Source: Lachnospiraceae bacterium MC2017
GTDB taxonomy: Bacteria > Bacillota > Clostridia > Lachnospirales > Lachnospiraceae
DNA length: 64,000 nt
NCBI GenBank assembly: GCA_000701625.1
Contig: JNJK01000006.1
Location: forward strand, 164,944-228,943
Direction of reading: 5' to 3'
The notes under the pieces are model-generated. The model saw only the letters and a program-made list of their open reading frames with translations. It did no database searches and was not told the origin of the DNA. Both the position numbers and the translations under genes were made by a program. The first letter of the stretch is position 1, and each line of letters opens with the position of its first letter. This document shows, piece by piece, positions 43,825 to 51,311 of the stretch.

Positions 43825-44139
43825 ATGACATTATTAATAACTGTATTTGCTGCCGTGATCACTACAGTTTTATGGTACAACCGCAAAGACGACAGCATGA
43901 AGCTGGGAATCCTGCTCTTTATGTTTTGGGGAGCATCTCTTATGTGGCTCGTGGATGCATTATTCGAGTATGCAGAGTTAAAGTCAGCGTACTTTACACC
44001 GGCGCTGGAAGACATGATCAATGATTCATTTCTTGGTCTGTCGGTTATCGCACTTGCGCTCGTGATCTGGGTAGTGAGACTTCTCATCACAGACCCGAAG
44101 GGCTCAGTCAGAGCAGCACTTGTCAGAAGTAAGAACTAA
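43825..44139 (+). CDS. Small membrane protein
   Basis: The ATG at 43825 follows GGGAGGCAGAGAAA; the longer frame overlaps the previous gene. The 104-residue product has three likely membrane helices (TLLITVFAAVITTVLWYNR, LGILLFMFWGASLMWLVDAL, FLGLSVIALALVIWVVRLLI). It ends in a short basic tail. It is the second gene of a two-gene operon with a terminator after it. Function unknown. Confidence 0.75.
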   Translation: MTLLITVFAAVITTVLWYNRKDDSMKLGILLFMFWGASLMWLVDALFEYAELKSAYFTPALEDMINDSFLGLSVIALALVIWVVRLLITDPKGSVRAALVRSKN

Positions 44140-44150
44140 AATAGATAAAG

Positions 44151-44188
44151 AAAATGGCTGTCGATACAAAAGTGTCGGCAGCCATTTA
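44151..44188. terminator. Terminator between converging genes
   Basis: AAATGGCTGTCGATAC pairs with GTGTCGGCAGCCATTT around AAAA, with A-rich and T-rich flanks on either side. It can serve both the membrane-protein operon and the converging dipeptidase gene. Confidence 0.8.
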
Positions 44189-44198
44189 ACTTAGAATA

Positions 44199-44852
44199 TT
44201 ATTTTCTCAAATATTCAGAAGAAACCGGAAATTCAAAATATGTATCGGGGTAAGGTTCGCCCTTTAAGGTAAAGTGCCACCATTCACAGTCAAGCGGCAT
44301 GAACCCGTTTCTGGTCATTGCATGCTGCAGCAGCATCCGATTAGCATACTGTTCCTCTGTGATGTTGGTGTAGTCAGAGTGAGAAATCTCACTGAAAAGG
44401 TCAAATGGACTACCCATATCCAGTTCTTTACCGGTTTTCATATCGAGGAGAGTGAGATCTACCGTGCTCCCTCTGCTGTGACTGGACTGTTTCGCGATAT
44501 ATCCCTTTGCGAAGAGCTCCTGCTTCACCAGATCAGGATAAAAATAGGGCTTCATGCGGATATCCTGATCCTCGATCCCCCACAGGACAAAGTGTTTAAC
44601 TGCGCAGGCCGGCCGATATGCATCGAAGATCTTTAATCGGTATCCCTGAACGATCAGCTCATTACTTACATTTTTGAGTGCTCTGGCAGCTTCTTTAGTG
44701 AGGAGCGCACAGGGCTCTTCATATCCGTCAATTCTGTCTCCTATAAAATTGTACGTGGAATGATAGCGTATCTCCTGAATAATGCTCGGAACAAAATCAG
44801 CGAGCAGAACGAATCCTGACGGATCCATCGTATCTTTGTGTCTGATCCCCAT
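44199..44852 (-). CDS. D-alanyl-D-alanine dipeptidase (VanX/DdpX-type, M15D)
   Basis: The 217-residue protein has the zinc-peptidase motifs of M15D: SSHSRGSTVDLTLLD (S-x-H-x-x-G-x-x-x-D, His and Asp ligands) and CEWWHFTLKG (catalytic Glu and third ligand His). FDAYRPACAVKHFVLWG lies before them with the conserved Arg. No signal peptide is visible. It should hydrolyse D-Ala-D-Ala in the cytoplasm. No vanHAB genes accompany it, so a peptidoglycan-recycling role is more likely than glycopeptide resistance. The ribosome site is AGGGGATTTTTT. Confidence 0.9.
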   Translation of the reverse strand: MGIRHKDTMDPSGFVLLADFVPSIIQEIRYHSTYNFIGDRIDGYEEPCALLTKEAARALKNVSNELIVQGYRLKIFDAYRPACAVKHFVLWGIEDQDIRMKPYFYPDLVKQELFAKGYIAKQSSHSRGSTVDLTLLDMKTGKELDMGSPFDLFSEISHSDYTNITEEQYANRMLLQHAMTRNGFMPLDCEWWHFTLKGEPYPDTYFEFPVSSEYLRK

Positions 44853-44933
44853 AAAAAATCCCCTATTGTGTTTTTTCTAAACAGTTACAAAAATCCTTAA
44901 AAGGATTATACTACGTTGTTGGGGCAAAAAGTA

Positions 44934-45080
44934 GTTACTGTTCACTCGCTATCAGCTCGCTCCATTAACGACTTCGCGCATTTATGAGAATTCGCCTGCG
45001 GCGAAAAATGCGCTCACACCCACATCACTTTCTTACGCAGTCAGCGGCGTAGCGCTTCCTGCTACCTGTGAACTGTAACT
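44934..45080. repeat. Palindromic intergenic element with terminal inverted repeats
   Basis: AGTTACTGTTCAC (44934-44946) and GTGAACTGTAACT (45068-45080) are inverted with one mismatch. Between them GCGCATTT/AAATGCGC encloses TTCGCC-TGC-GGCGAA, giving a folded 147-base unit without coding capacity. A 30-base piece of the left end recurs inverted at 43263-43292. It is probably a MITE- or REP-like element. Confidence 0.65.
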
Positions 45081-45109
45081 AAAAGTATTTTTGAAAAAGG
45101 ATTTGATTT

Positions 45110-46234
45110 ATGAAAATATTAAAGAAATTACCGGGGATAAAATTTGACCCTGTTCTTACAGCCGCATGGATATTAGCAGTAATATCAGCATTTTTCGTGA
45201 AACCGTCTGCAGAGTACTTAGGCTATATCGACTGGCATTCACTCGGTATACTCTGGTCACTTATGGTCATAATCCATGGATTTAGAGAAAACTCTATTTT
45301 TGAAAAGATCGCAGAGATACTTTTGAAAAAAGTTAAATGCGGTTGGCAGCTTGCTGCGGTTCTGATTTTTATGTGTTTTTTCGGAAGTATGCTGATCACG
45401 AATGACGTAGCGCTCATCACTTTCGTTCCGTTTGCGATGATGATCCTTCACAGCTGCAAAAGAGATGACATGATGATAATGGTTGTAGTTCTCCAGACCA
45501 TCGCAGCGAATCTCGGCAGCATGTTTACACCTATAGGAAATCCGCAGAACCTCTATATATACGGTCTGACAGGAATGAAGATAACAGAGTTTGCAGCGAC
45601 GATGCTTCCATATACTGCACTGGCGGCGGTCATGCTCTGCGTGAGTCTCATAACTTTACCGGATAAAAATAAAGAAATAGCTGTAGGTGATGACTTTCAG
45701 CTGGTAAAGGGTTTTGGAAGTGTAAAACAGATAGTGATATACACGATCCTCTTTATAACTGCACTTCTTACCGTACTCAGAGTGATCCCATGGTTTGTAC
45801 TTACAATAGCGGTACTTATTGTAGTAGCGGGTATGGATTATAAAATAGTGCTTCAGGCTGACTATATCCTGCTTCTCACATTCATAGGATTCTTTATATT
45901 CACAGGAAATATGGGCAGGATACCGGAGATCAAAACTTTCCTGCAGTCAGTAGTAAGCAACAGGGAATTTCTCGTATCCGTAATAACGAGCCAGTTCATC
46001 AGTAATGTTCCGGCGACTCTCATGCTTTCGGATTTTGCAAATGATTATAAAGAACTTCTATCAGGCGTAAATGTAGGAGGTCTCGGAACCCTTATCGCCT
46101 CCATGGCAAGCCTCATATCTTACAAAGCATATACAGCAGAAAACAAAGAAAAGTCCGGTAAGTACTTTATCCTTTTTACCGTGATGAATCTGCTGTTTCT
46201 GGCAGTCATGCTCTTAATGCACTTCGTATTATGA
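45110..46234 (+). CDS. SLC13/ArsB-superfamily permease
   Basis: The 374-residue protein has about ten membrane segments and the ion-transporter superfamily signatures SMLITNDVALITFVPFAMMI and NLGSMFTPIGNPQNLYIYGL, followed by the matching FISNVPATLMLSDFANDYKE in the second half. Members carry citrate, dicarboxylates, sulfate or arsenite; the substrate cannot be read from sequence. It is a single gene, possibly related to the sulfur genes that follow. Confidence 0.85.
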   Translation: MKILKKLPGIKFDPVLTAAWILAVISAFFVKPSAEYLGYIDWHSLGILWSLMVIIHGFRENSIFEKIAEILLKKVKCGWQLAAVLIFMCFFGSMLITNDVALITFVPFAMMILHSCKRDDMMIMVVVLQTIAANLGSMFTPIGNPQNLYIYGLTGMKITEFAATMLPYTALAAVMLCVSLITLPDKNKEIAVGDDFQLVKGFGSVKQIVIYTILFITALLTVLRVIPWFVLTIAVLIVVAGMDYKIVLQADYILLLTFIGFFIFTGNMGRIPEIKTFLQSVVSNREFLVSVITSQFISNVPATLMLSDFANDYKELLSGVNVGGLGTLIASMASLISYKAYTAENKEKSGKYFILFTVMNLLFLAVMLLMHFVL

Positions 46235-46299
46235 TTATGACAGGGTCAAAAGTAAAAAATCATTAAAATCAAATAAATACTGCATTATGCAGATCGATT

Positions 46300-46336
46300 G
46301 AGCACCGGTTATAAACAAAACTTATAGCCGGTGCTC
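46300..46336 (+). terminator. Long hairpin after the permease gene
   Basis: GAGCACCGGTTATAA pairs with TTATAGCCGGTGCTC (one mismatch). AAAATTGTA rather than a T-run follows, so termination is likely but imperfect. Confidence 0.5.
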
Positions 46337-46396
46337 AAAATTGTATATAGCCAGATACATTGACGTGATAAGAAAAAATGATATCATACTATATAA

Positions 46397-46413
46397 CCTA
46401 CTAAGTTGATGGG
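46397..46413 (+). promoter_or_regulatory. Rrf2-like operator candidate before the sulfur operon
   Basis: CCTACTA-AGT-TGATGGG is an imperfect inverted repeat with A/T-rich flanks, of the general kind bound by Rrf2 (CymR/IscR-type) sulfur and Fe-S regulators. It lies 54 bases before the LysR fragment. No such regulator is encoded in the window. Confidence 0.35.
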
Positions 46414-46466
46414 ATTAATAAATAAAAGGACGATATCAAAATCATTTTGGGGAACGGGTGGTATAG

Positions 46467-46733
46467 ATGACGATCAAACAGGTGATATATGCATTAACAA
46501 TAGAAGAATGCGGTTCAATGAACAAGGCTTCCGAGAAACTGTATATAGTTCAGCCAACTCTGACAAGTGCGATACAGGAACTTGAAAATGAGATCGGGAT
46601 AAAGATTTTTGTGAGAACGCCCAGAGGAGTGGAACCGACTCAGGAGGGAACCGAGTTTCTTGGTGATATCAGAAGCTTTTATAAGCATTACAACCTTGTG
46701 ATGCAAAAATACGATGGAGAGAAAAACACATAA
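46467..46733 (+). CDS. LysR-type DNA-binding domain alone (truncated regulator)
   Basis: The 88-residue protein is a complete LysR winged-helix domain (IKQVIYALTIEECGSMNKAS, EKLYIVQPTLTSAIQELENE, IFVRTPRGVEPTQEGTEFL). It ends in the linker helix (YNLVMQKYDGEKNT) exactly where the effector-binding domain should begin. About 200 residues are missing, and nothing like them follows before the transporter gene. It may still bind DNA as a dimer through the linker helix but cannot sense a ligand. Before truncation it was probably the YeiE/CysL-like regulator of this operon. Confidence 0.75.
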   Translation: MTIKQVIYALTIEECGSMNKASEKLYIVQPTLTSAIQELENEIGIKIFVRTPRGVEPTQEGTEFLGDIRSFYKHYNLVMQKYDGEKNT

Positions 46734-46865
46734 ACGGAGGGAAGAATGAGAGAATTTTCGTCTGCGGGAGGAATTGTAAAGTGTATCAGACAACAGTTTA
46801 ACTAAGAATGCACAAAAATTTGCATTTTGCGATAAACGGATGTTTATCAGGGAGGAGAGAATACA

Positions 46866-48239
46866 ATGGCGGATATATCTACAGCAGCATATGAAGAAAG
46901 TGAAGTTGTAACAACTGACAAAACACATTTGTCTGATCTTTGGACAAAGGAAGACTGGCTCACGATCTGGATCGGAGCAGTACTGATCGCAGTCGCAGCA
47001 GCATCCGTACTTTTGGGAACATTTGATTTCTCGGCTGCAAAGTTTGCTACATGGGGAAATGGAACAAGCGTATTCGAGCAGCTTTCACAGCCTGTCTTTT
47101 GGGCATCACTGATAAGAACCTTTTTTGTAACGGCAATCCTTTTTACGATCGGAGTTAAGTTAAAGGGTGAATCTGTAAAGGAATATATACCGGCATATGG
47201 AGTCTTGTTCCTTTTGGCAGTAGTCGTTCGGTTCGTTTCAGCGGAATACACCTTTAACAGATATCTCGAGTGGGCTTTCTGGGCACTCATCATCGGTCTC
47301 GCGATCTCAAATACAGTCGGAGTACCAAAGTGGTTGAAACCTGCAGTTCAGACAGAGTACTACATCAAGACCGGTCTCGTAGTAATGGGATTTTCAGTAC
47401 TTTTCTCAAATATCGCAAATTTTGGACTATACGGTCTCGGAATCGCATGGATCGTAACACCTATCGTGATCATTTTTATGTGGTTCTTTGGAACAAGAGT
47501 CTTAAAGATCGAAAACAAATCTCTGGTTATTACACTTGCGACAGCAACATCTGTCTGCGGTACATCGGCAGCTATAGCAGCAGGAGCATCAGCTAAGGCA
47601 AAAAAGACAGACCTTTCATTGGCAGTATCCATCTCGATCATCTTTACAGTACTCATGATGGTATTTGAACCTGCGATCATAAAGATCACAGGACTCGGTG
47701 AACTCATGGGTGGAGCACTTATAGGCGGAACAATTGATTCTACCGGAGCAGTAACTGTAGCAGGAACAGCACTCGGTGAGACAGCTCAGACAGCAGCAGT
47801 ACTTGTAAAGTCGATCCAGAATATCCTTATCGGATTCATTGCATTTGCAATAGCTATTTTCTTTACAGCGCATGTGGAGGGAGAAAAGAAGGAGAAGAGT
47901 GAAGTAACAGCAGCAGAGATCTGGTACAGACTTCCGAAGTTTATCTTAGGATTTTTCGCAGCATCACTTATAGCATCATTTGTATTCCTTCCGGCAATAG
48001 GAAAGGAATCACTGTCAAGCATAAACGGAGTTCTGGATCAGTATAAGAACTGGGCATTTGTGCTGGCATTCACCAGTATCGGACTTGATACAAATTTCAA
48101 AGAGATCAAGGACCAGTTTAAGGGAGGAAAGACAGTAACTCTCTATGTAGTAGGACAGTTATTCAACATCATTCTCACATTTATCGCTGTATATGTACTG
48201 CTTTCAGGAAAGTTCTTCCCGATACCGGTACTTCAGTAA
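46866..48239 (+). CDS. YeiH/PF03601-family putative sulfate (sulfite) transporter
   Basis: The 457-residue protein has about twelve membrane segments and the family signatures: YYIKTGLVVMGFSVLFSNIA, TATSVCGTSAAIAAGASAKA, GALIGGTIDSTGAVTVAGTA and FVLAFTSIGLDTNFKEIKDQ. The family is annotated as a putative sulfate exporter, and E. coli YeiH is controlled by the LysR protein YeiE. Placed at the head of a sulfite-reducing operon it may instead bring in or exchange sulfite or sulfate. The ribosome site is AGGGAGGAGAGAATACA. Confidence 0.85.
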   Translation: MADISTAAYEESEVVTTDKTHLSDLWTKEDWLTIWIGAVLIAVAAASVLLGTFDFSAAKFATWGNGTSVFEQLSQPVFWASLIRTFFVTAILFTIGVKLKGESVKEYIPAYGVLFLLAVVVRFVSAEYTFNRYLEWAFWALIIGLAISNTVGVPKWLKPAVQTEYYIKTGLVVMGFSVLFSNIANFGLYGLGIAWIVTPIVIIFMWFFGTRVLKIENKSLVITLATATSVCGTSAAIAAGASAKAKKTDLSLAVSISIIFTVLMMVFEPAIIKITGLGELMGGALIGGTIDSTGAVTVAGTALGETAQTAAVLVKSIQNILIGFIAFAIAIFFTAHVEGEKKEKSEVTAAEIWYRLPKFILGFFAASLIASFVFLPAIGKESLSSINGVLDQYKNWAFVLAFTSIGLDTNFKEIKDQFKGGKTVTLYVVGQLFNIILTFIAVYVLLSGKFFPIPVLQ

Positions 48240-48252
48240 AGGACGTGCAGAT

Positions 48253-48549
48253 ATGGACAAAAAGATGCATAGACGATTCAAAAAGATACTTGGCATAGGA
48301 TTTGGAGCAGTAGTCGGAATACTTGTTATATACATCATGGCAAATGGTCTGGGACTTGTGGACGGCCTGGACTTTGGAGCAGGGGCATATTATTACGCGG
48401 ATATACCTGAGTTCGCCAAATATGTAAATGCGGATCACTATGCATCTCATGTCCCGATGGTCGTTCATATCGTACTTTTCCTCATATGGGGGACATTGAT
48501 GTACAGCTTGTGGACATGGCTTGACAAGGTTACTTCAAAGAAAAAGTAA
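48253..48549 (+). CDS. Small two-helix membrane protein of the sulfur operon
   Basis: The ATG at 48253 follows AAAGGACGTGCAGAT. The 98-residue protein has two membrane helices (GIGFGAVVGILVIYIMANGL, MVVHIVLFLIWGTLMYSLWT) flanking an external loop rich in Tyr, Asp and His. It lies between the transporter (13 bases) and the sulfur carrier (15 bases). A subunit or partner of the transporter is the likeliest role; I know no named family. Confidence 0.7.
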   Translation: MDKKMHRRFKKILGIGFGAVVGILVIYIMANGLGLVDGLDFGAGAYYYADIPEFAKYVNADHYASHVPMVVHIVLFLIWGTLMYSLWTWLDKVTSKKK

Positions 48550-48564
48550 AAAGGAGATAGAAAA

Positions 48565-48774
48565 ATGAAAATCACGGTTGGTGGAGAAAAGAAAGACGTT
48601 ACGGATGATATCACTGTAGCTGCTCTCATAGAGCAGGAGCAGGTTGAGACACCTCAGTATGTGACAGTATCCGTAAATGAGGAATTTATCAAGTCCGGAA
48701 CTTTTGAAACACATGTATTAAAGGAAGGTGATGAGATAGAGTTCCTTTACTTCATGGGAGGCGGTGCATACTAA
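48565..48774 (+). CDS. ThiS/MoaD-like sulfur carrier with C-terminal Gly-Gly-Gly-Ala-Tyr
   Basis: The 69-residue protein has the ubiquitin-like ThiS fold pattern (MKITVGGEKKDVTDDITVAA, LIEQEQVETPQYVTVSVNEE, VLKEGDEIEFLYFMGGG). Unlike ThiS or MoaD it does not end in Gly-Gly but has two further residues, Ala-Tyr. In Wolinella the analogous HcyS must be trimmed by the metallopeptidase HcyD before activation. The JAMM peptidase two genes downstream fits that step. The stop overlaps the E1 start (TAATG). It probably carries sulfide as a thiocarboxylate for amino-acid synthesis rather than for thiamine. Confidence 0.85.
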   Translation: MKITVGGEKKDVTDDITVAALIEQEQVETPQYVTVSVNEEFIKSGTFETHVLKEGDEIEFLYFMGGGAY

Positions 48775-49586
48775 TGGCATTTACAAATGAACAGCTGGAG
48801 CGCTATTCAAGACACATCATCCTGAAGGAGATCGGTGTAAAGGGTCAGAAGAAGCTCCTAAATGCAAAAGTCCTTATAATAGGTGCGGGAGGACTCGGAG
48901 CACCGGCAGCATTGTACCTTGCGGCAGCGGGAGTAGGAACCATCGGTATCGCGGATGCGGATGTAGTTGATCTCTCAAATCTTCAGAGACAGGTCATCCA
49001 CACGACAAATGACATCGGAAAGAGAAAGGTTGAATCTGCGGCCGAGACCATGCGGGCAATAAATCCCGATGTAACGGTAAATACCTATTATGATTTCGTG
49101 ACCAGCGAAAACATTCTGGATCTTATCAAGGATTACGATTTCGTAATAGACGGTACAGATAATTTCCCTGCGAAGTTCCTCATAAACGATGCCTGCGTAA
49201 TGGCAAAGAAACCTTTTTCACATGCAGGGATCATAAGATTTAAGGGACAGCTCACAACGATCCTGCCGGGAGAAGGACCTTGTTACAGATGTATTTTCAA
49301 GAATCCGCCGCCGAAGGATGCGGTCCCGACCTGTAAACAGGCAGGAGTTATCGGTGCCATGGGCGGTGTTATCGGTTCACTTCAGGCGATGGAAGCAGTG
49401 AAGTATATCACAGGCGTAGGAGAGCTTCTTTCCGGATATCTTTTGACATATGATGCGCTGAAGATGGAATTTCATAAGATCAAGCTTCCGGCACGAGGAA
49501 ATGGATGCGCGGTATGCTCTGATACACCGACTATTACAGAACTTATTGATTACGAGCAGCCGACTTGCGAATTAAAAAATGCTTAA
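48774..49586 (+). CDS. E1-like ThiF/MoeB/HesA adenylyltransferase
   Basis: The 270-residue protein has the nucleotide-binding loop LIIGAGGLGAPAALYLAAAG, the DLSNLQRQVIHTTNDIGKRK segment, a candidate catalytic Cys in VPTCKQAGVIG and two Cys pairs (CYRC and CAVC) for structural zinc. It should adenylate the C-terminal Gly of the carrier encoded immediately upstream, preparing it for thiocarboxylation. There is no rhodanese extension, so sulfur must come from elsewhere, presumably the reductase or TusA protein in the operon. Confidence 0.9.
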   Translation: MAFTNEQLERYSRHIILKEIGVKGQKKLLNAKVLIIGAGGLGAPAALYLAAAGVGTIGIADADVVDLSNLQRQVIHTTNDIGKRKVESAAETMRAINPDVTVNTYYDFVTSENILDLIKDYDFVIDGTDNFPAKFLINDACVMAKKPFSHAGIIRFKGQLTTILPGEGPCYRCIFKNPPPKDAVPTCKQAGVIGAMGGVIGSLQAMEAVKYITGVGELLSGYLLTYDALKMEFHKIKLPARGNGCAVCSDTPTITELIDYEQPTCELKNA

Positions 49587-49623
49587 AAACGTATCGCAGC
49601 GAATCAGAGGGGAGTATTAATCA

Positions 49624-50064
49624 ATGAAAATAACGATCAGAAAATCTGATTTTGACAGAATATATAAACATGCTCTTAAAGAGAGACCTGATGAAGCGTG
49701 CGGACTGGTAGCGGGGATAGATAGAGAGGACGGAGTCAGAGAGATCAGGAAAGTTTATTTGTTGACAAATATCGATCACACAAATGAGCATTTCTCCATA
49801 GATCCGAAAGAGCATCTGAAAGCTGTCAAGGATATGAGAGCCGAGGGACTAAAACCACTCGGAAACTGGCATTCTCATCCTGAGACACCTTCCAGACCTT
49901 CGGAAGAAGATAAAAGACTTGCGAATGATCCTCGTGCAACGTATTTTATACTGTCACTTGCAGAAAAGGATAATCCGGTGCTGAATGCCTTTCATGTGGA
50001 AGGAGAACAGGAAAGCAGGAATGTCAGGAAAGAAGAATTACTGATTTTAGGGGAGGAAGACTAA
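49624..50064 (+). CDS. JAMM/M67-family metallopeptidase (HcyD/Mec+-like)
   Basis: The 146-residue protein has the JAMM zinc motif complete: an early Glu in DEACGLVAG, then NWHSHPETPSRPSEEDKRLA (His-x-His, Ser and Asp). YFILSLAEKD follows. Prokaryotic JAMM enzymes paired with ThiS-like carriers either trim the carrier tail or release the amino acid made on it (Mec+ of mycobacteria). The Ala-Tyr tail of the carrier here favours trimming. The ribosome site is AGGGGAGTATTAATCA. It overlaps the TusA gene by one base. Confidence 0.9.
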   Translation: MKITIRKSDFDRIYKHALKERPDEACGLVAGIDREDGVREIRKVYLLTNIDHTNEHFSIDPKEHLKAVKDMRAEGLKPLGNWHSHPETPSRPSEEDKRLANDPRATYFILSLAEKDNPVLNAFHVEGEQESRNVRKEELLILGEED

Positions 50065-50315
50065 TGGCTGAAACAGAGATCAAAGTAGACGACAAGATTG
50101 ATATCACTGATGTGGTATGCCCGGTAACATTCGTAAAAACAAAGGTGGCTCTGGAAGAAATCGACGATGGTCAGATCCTGCAGGTGCATTTAAATGACGG
50201 TGAACCTGTCCAGAATGTACCGAGAAGTGTAAAGGATGAAGGTCATCAGATACTGAAGCTCACGGATAACGAAGACGGTACCTATGAGTTGTTTATTAAA
50301 AAGGTAGGAGACTGA
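50064..50315 (+). CDS. TusA-family sulfurtransferase
   Basis: The 83-residue protein keeps the TusA active-site pattern ITDVVCPVTFVKTKVALEEI, with one Cys in the C-P-x-x motif. The usual Cys-Pro-x-Pro has Thr instead of the second Pro. It is likely to pass persulfide sulfur between a donor and the sulfite reductase or carrier protein. It overlaps the peptidase gene and ends two bases before the reductase gene. Confidence 0.88.
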   Translation: MAETEIKVDDKIDITDVVCPVTFVKTKVALEEIDDGQILQVHLNDGEPVQNVPRSVKDEGHQILKLTDNEDGTYELFIKKVGD

Positions 50316-50317
50316 AA

Positions 50318-51181
50318 ATGGCAACAGATTACGCAACTCTTAAAAAAGGCGGTTTCATGAGACAGAAGCAAAAGAATCACTTTTCGCTCCGTCTGGCTGT
50401 CGTAGGAGGACAGATAAGCACAGAACAGTTAGTGGCTGTAACTGAAGTGGCGCAGAAGTATGGTCACGGATATGTGCATCTGACAAGTAGACAGGGAATC
50501 GAGATCCCGTTTATTAAGCTTGAGGATATAGACGAAGTAAAAGAAGCGCTCGCTAAAGGCGGTGCTGTTCCGGGTGTTTGCGGTCCCAGAGTCAGAACCA
50601 TCACAGCGTGCCAGGGATCTGCTGTCTGCCCCAATGGCTGCATAGAAACAGAGGAACTTGCCAAAGAACTGAATGACAGATATTTTGGTCTGGAATTGCC
50701 GCATAAATTTAAATTTGGTGTTACAGGATGCCAGAATAACTGCCTGAAAGCTGAGGAAAATGATCTCGGTATAAAGGGTGGCGTAAGAGTTGAATGGATA
50801 AAGGATAAGTGCATTTCCTGCGGACTCTGCGAAAAGATCTGCAGAGAGAAGGCTATATCCATAAAAGACGGAGTAGTTTCGATAAATCGCGATAAATGTA
50901 ATTATTGCGGCAGATGCGCACTTGGATGCCCGACAGATGCCTACGATACTACACAGGGATATATGCTGAGTTTTGGTGGACTTTTTGGAAATACTATAAA
51001 TAAAGGAACAGCGATCGTTCCGTTTATAGAAGATAAGAAGACACTTTTCGCTGTATGCGATGCAGCTCTCAATTTCTTCAGGGAAAATGCAAATCCTAGT
51101 GAAAGATTCAAGTTTACTATAGACCGGGTAGGCAGAGATAAGCTTGATGAAGCTATATGGAAAGCATACGAAGGAAGGTAA
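50318..51181 (+). CDS. Siroheme [4Fe-4S] sulfite reductase with fused ferredoxin domain
   Basis: The 287-residue protein has the siroheme/[4Fe-4S] motifs TACQGSAVCPNGC and GVTGCQNNCLKAEEND. Two ferredoxin clusters follow within the second half (CISCGLCEKICREKAI and CNYCGRCALGCPTDAY). It is about half the length of assimilatory CysI and resembles the short clostridial (AsrC-like) and Fsr-type reductases. It should reduce sulfite to sulfide with ferredoxin electrons. It is the last gene of the carrier operon and would supply sulfide for thiocarboxylate formation. A terminator follows. Confidence 0.9.
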   Translation: MATDYATLKKGGFMRQKQKNHFSLRLAVVGGQISTEQLVAVTEVAQKYGHGYVHLTSRQGIEIPFIKLEDIDEVKEALAKGGAVPGVCGPRVRTITACQGSAVCPNGCIETEELAKELNDRYFGLELPHKFKFGVTGCQNNCLKAEENDLGIKGGVRVEWIKDKCISCGLCEKICREKAISIKDGVVSINRDKCNYCGRCALGCPTDAYDTTQGYMLSFGGLFGNTINKGTAIVPFIEDKKTLFAVCDAALNFFRENANPSERFKFTIDRVGRDKLDEAIWKAYEGR

Positions 51182-51210
51182 AAAGCAGATTTTTTTGCGG
51201 AATACACTTA

Positions 51211-51258
51211 GACGGCAGGACAGATAACGTTCAGGTTATCTGCTCTGTCGATTTTTTG
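51211..51258 (+). terminator. Rho-independent terminator
   Basis: CAGATAAC pairs with GTTATCTG around GTTCAG, with GACGGCAGGA/CTCTGTCG partly extending the stem, then ATTTTTTGCG. TATAAT at 51271-51276 probably belongs to the next promoter. Confidence 0.75.
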
Positions 51259-51311
51259 CGTAAAAAGCGTTATAATACCTGTCATCGTTTTGAGTTTGAA
51301 AGGAACCGTAT

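Noticed and set aside
47360..47873. Antisense frames within the YeiH transporter gene
   Set aside because: Shadows of a GC-skewed membrane-protein gene; translations are repetitive and unlike any family.
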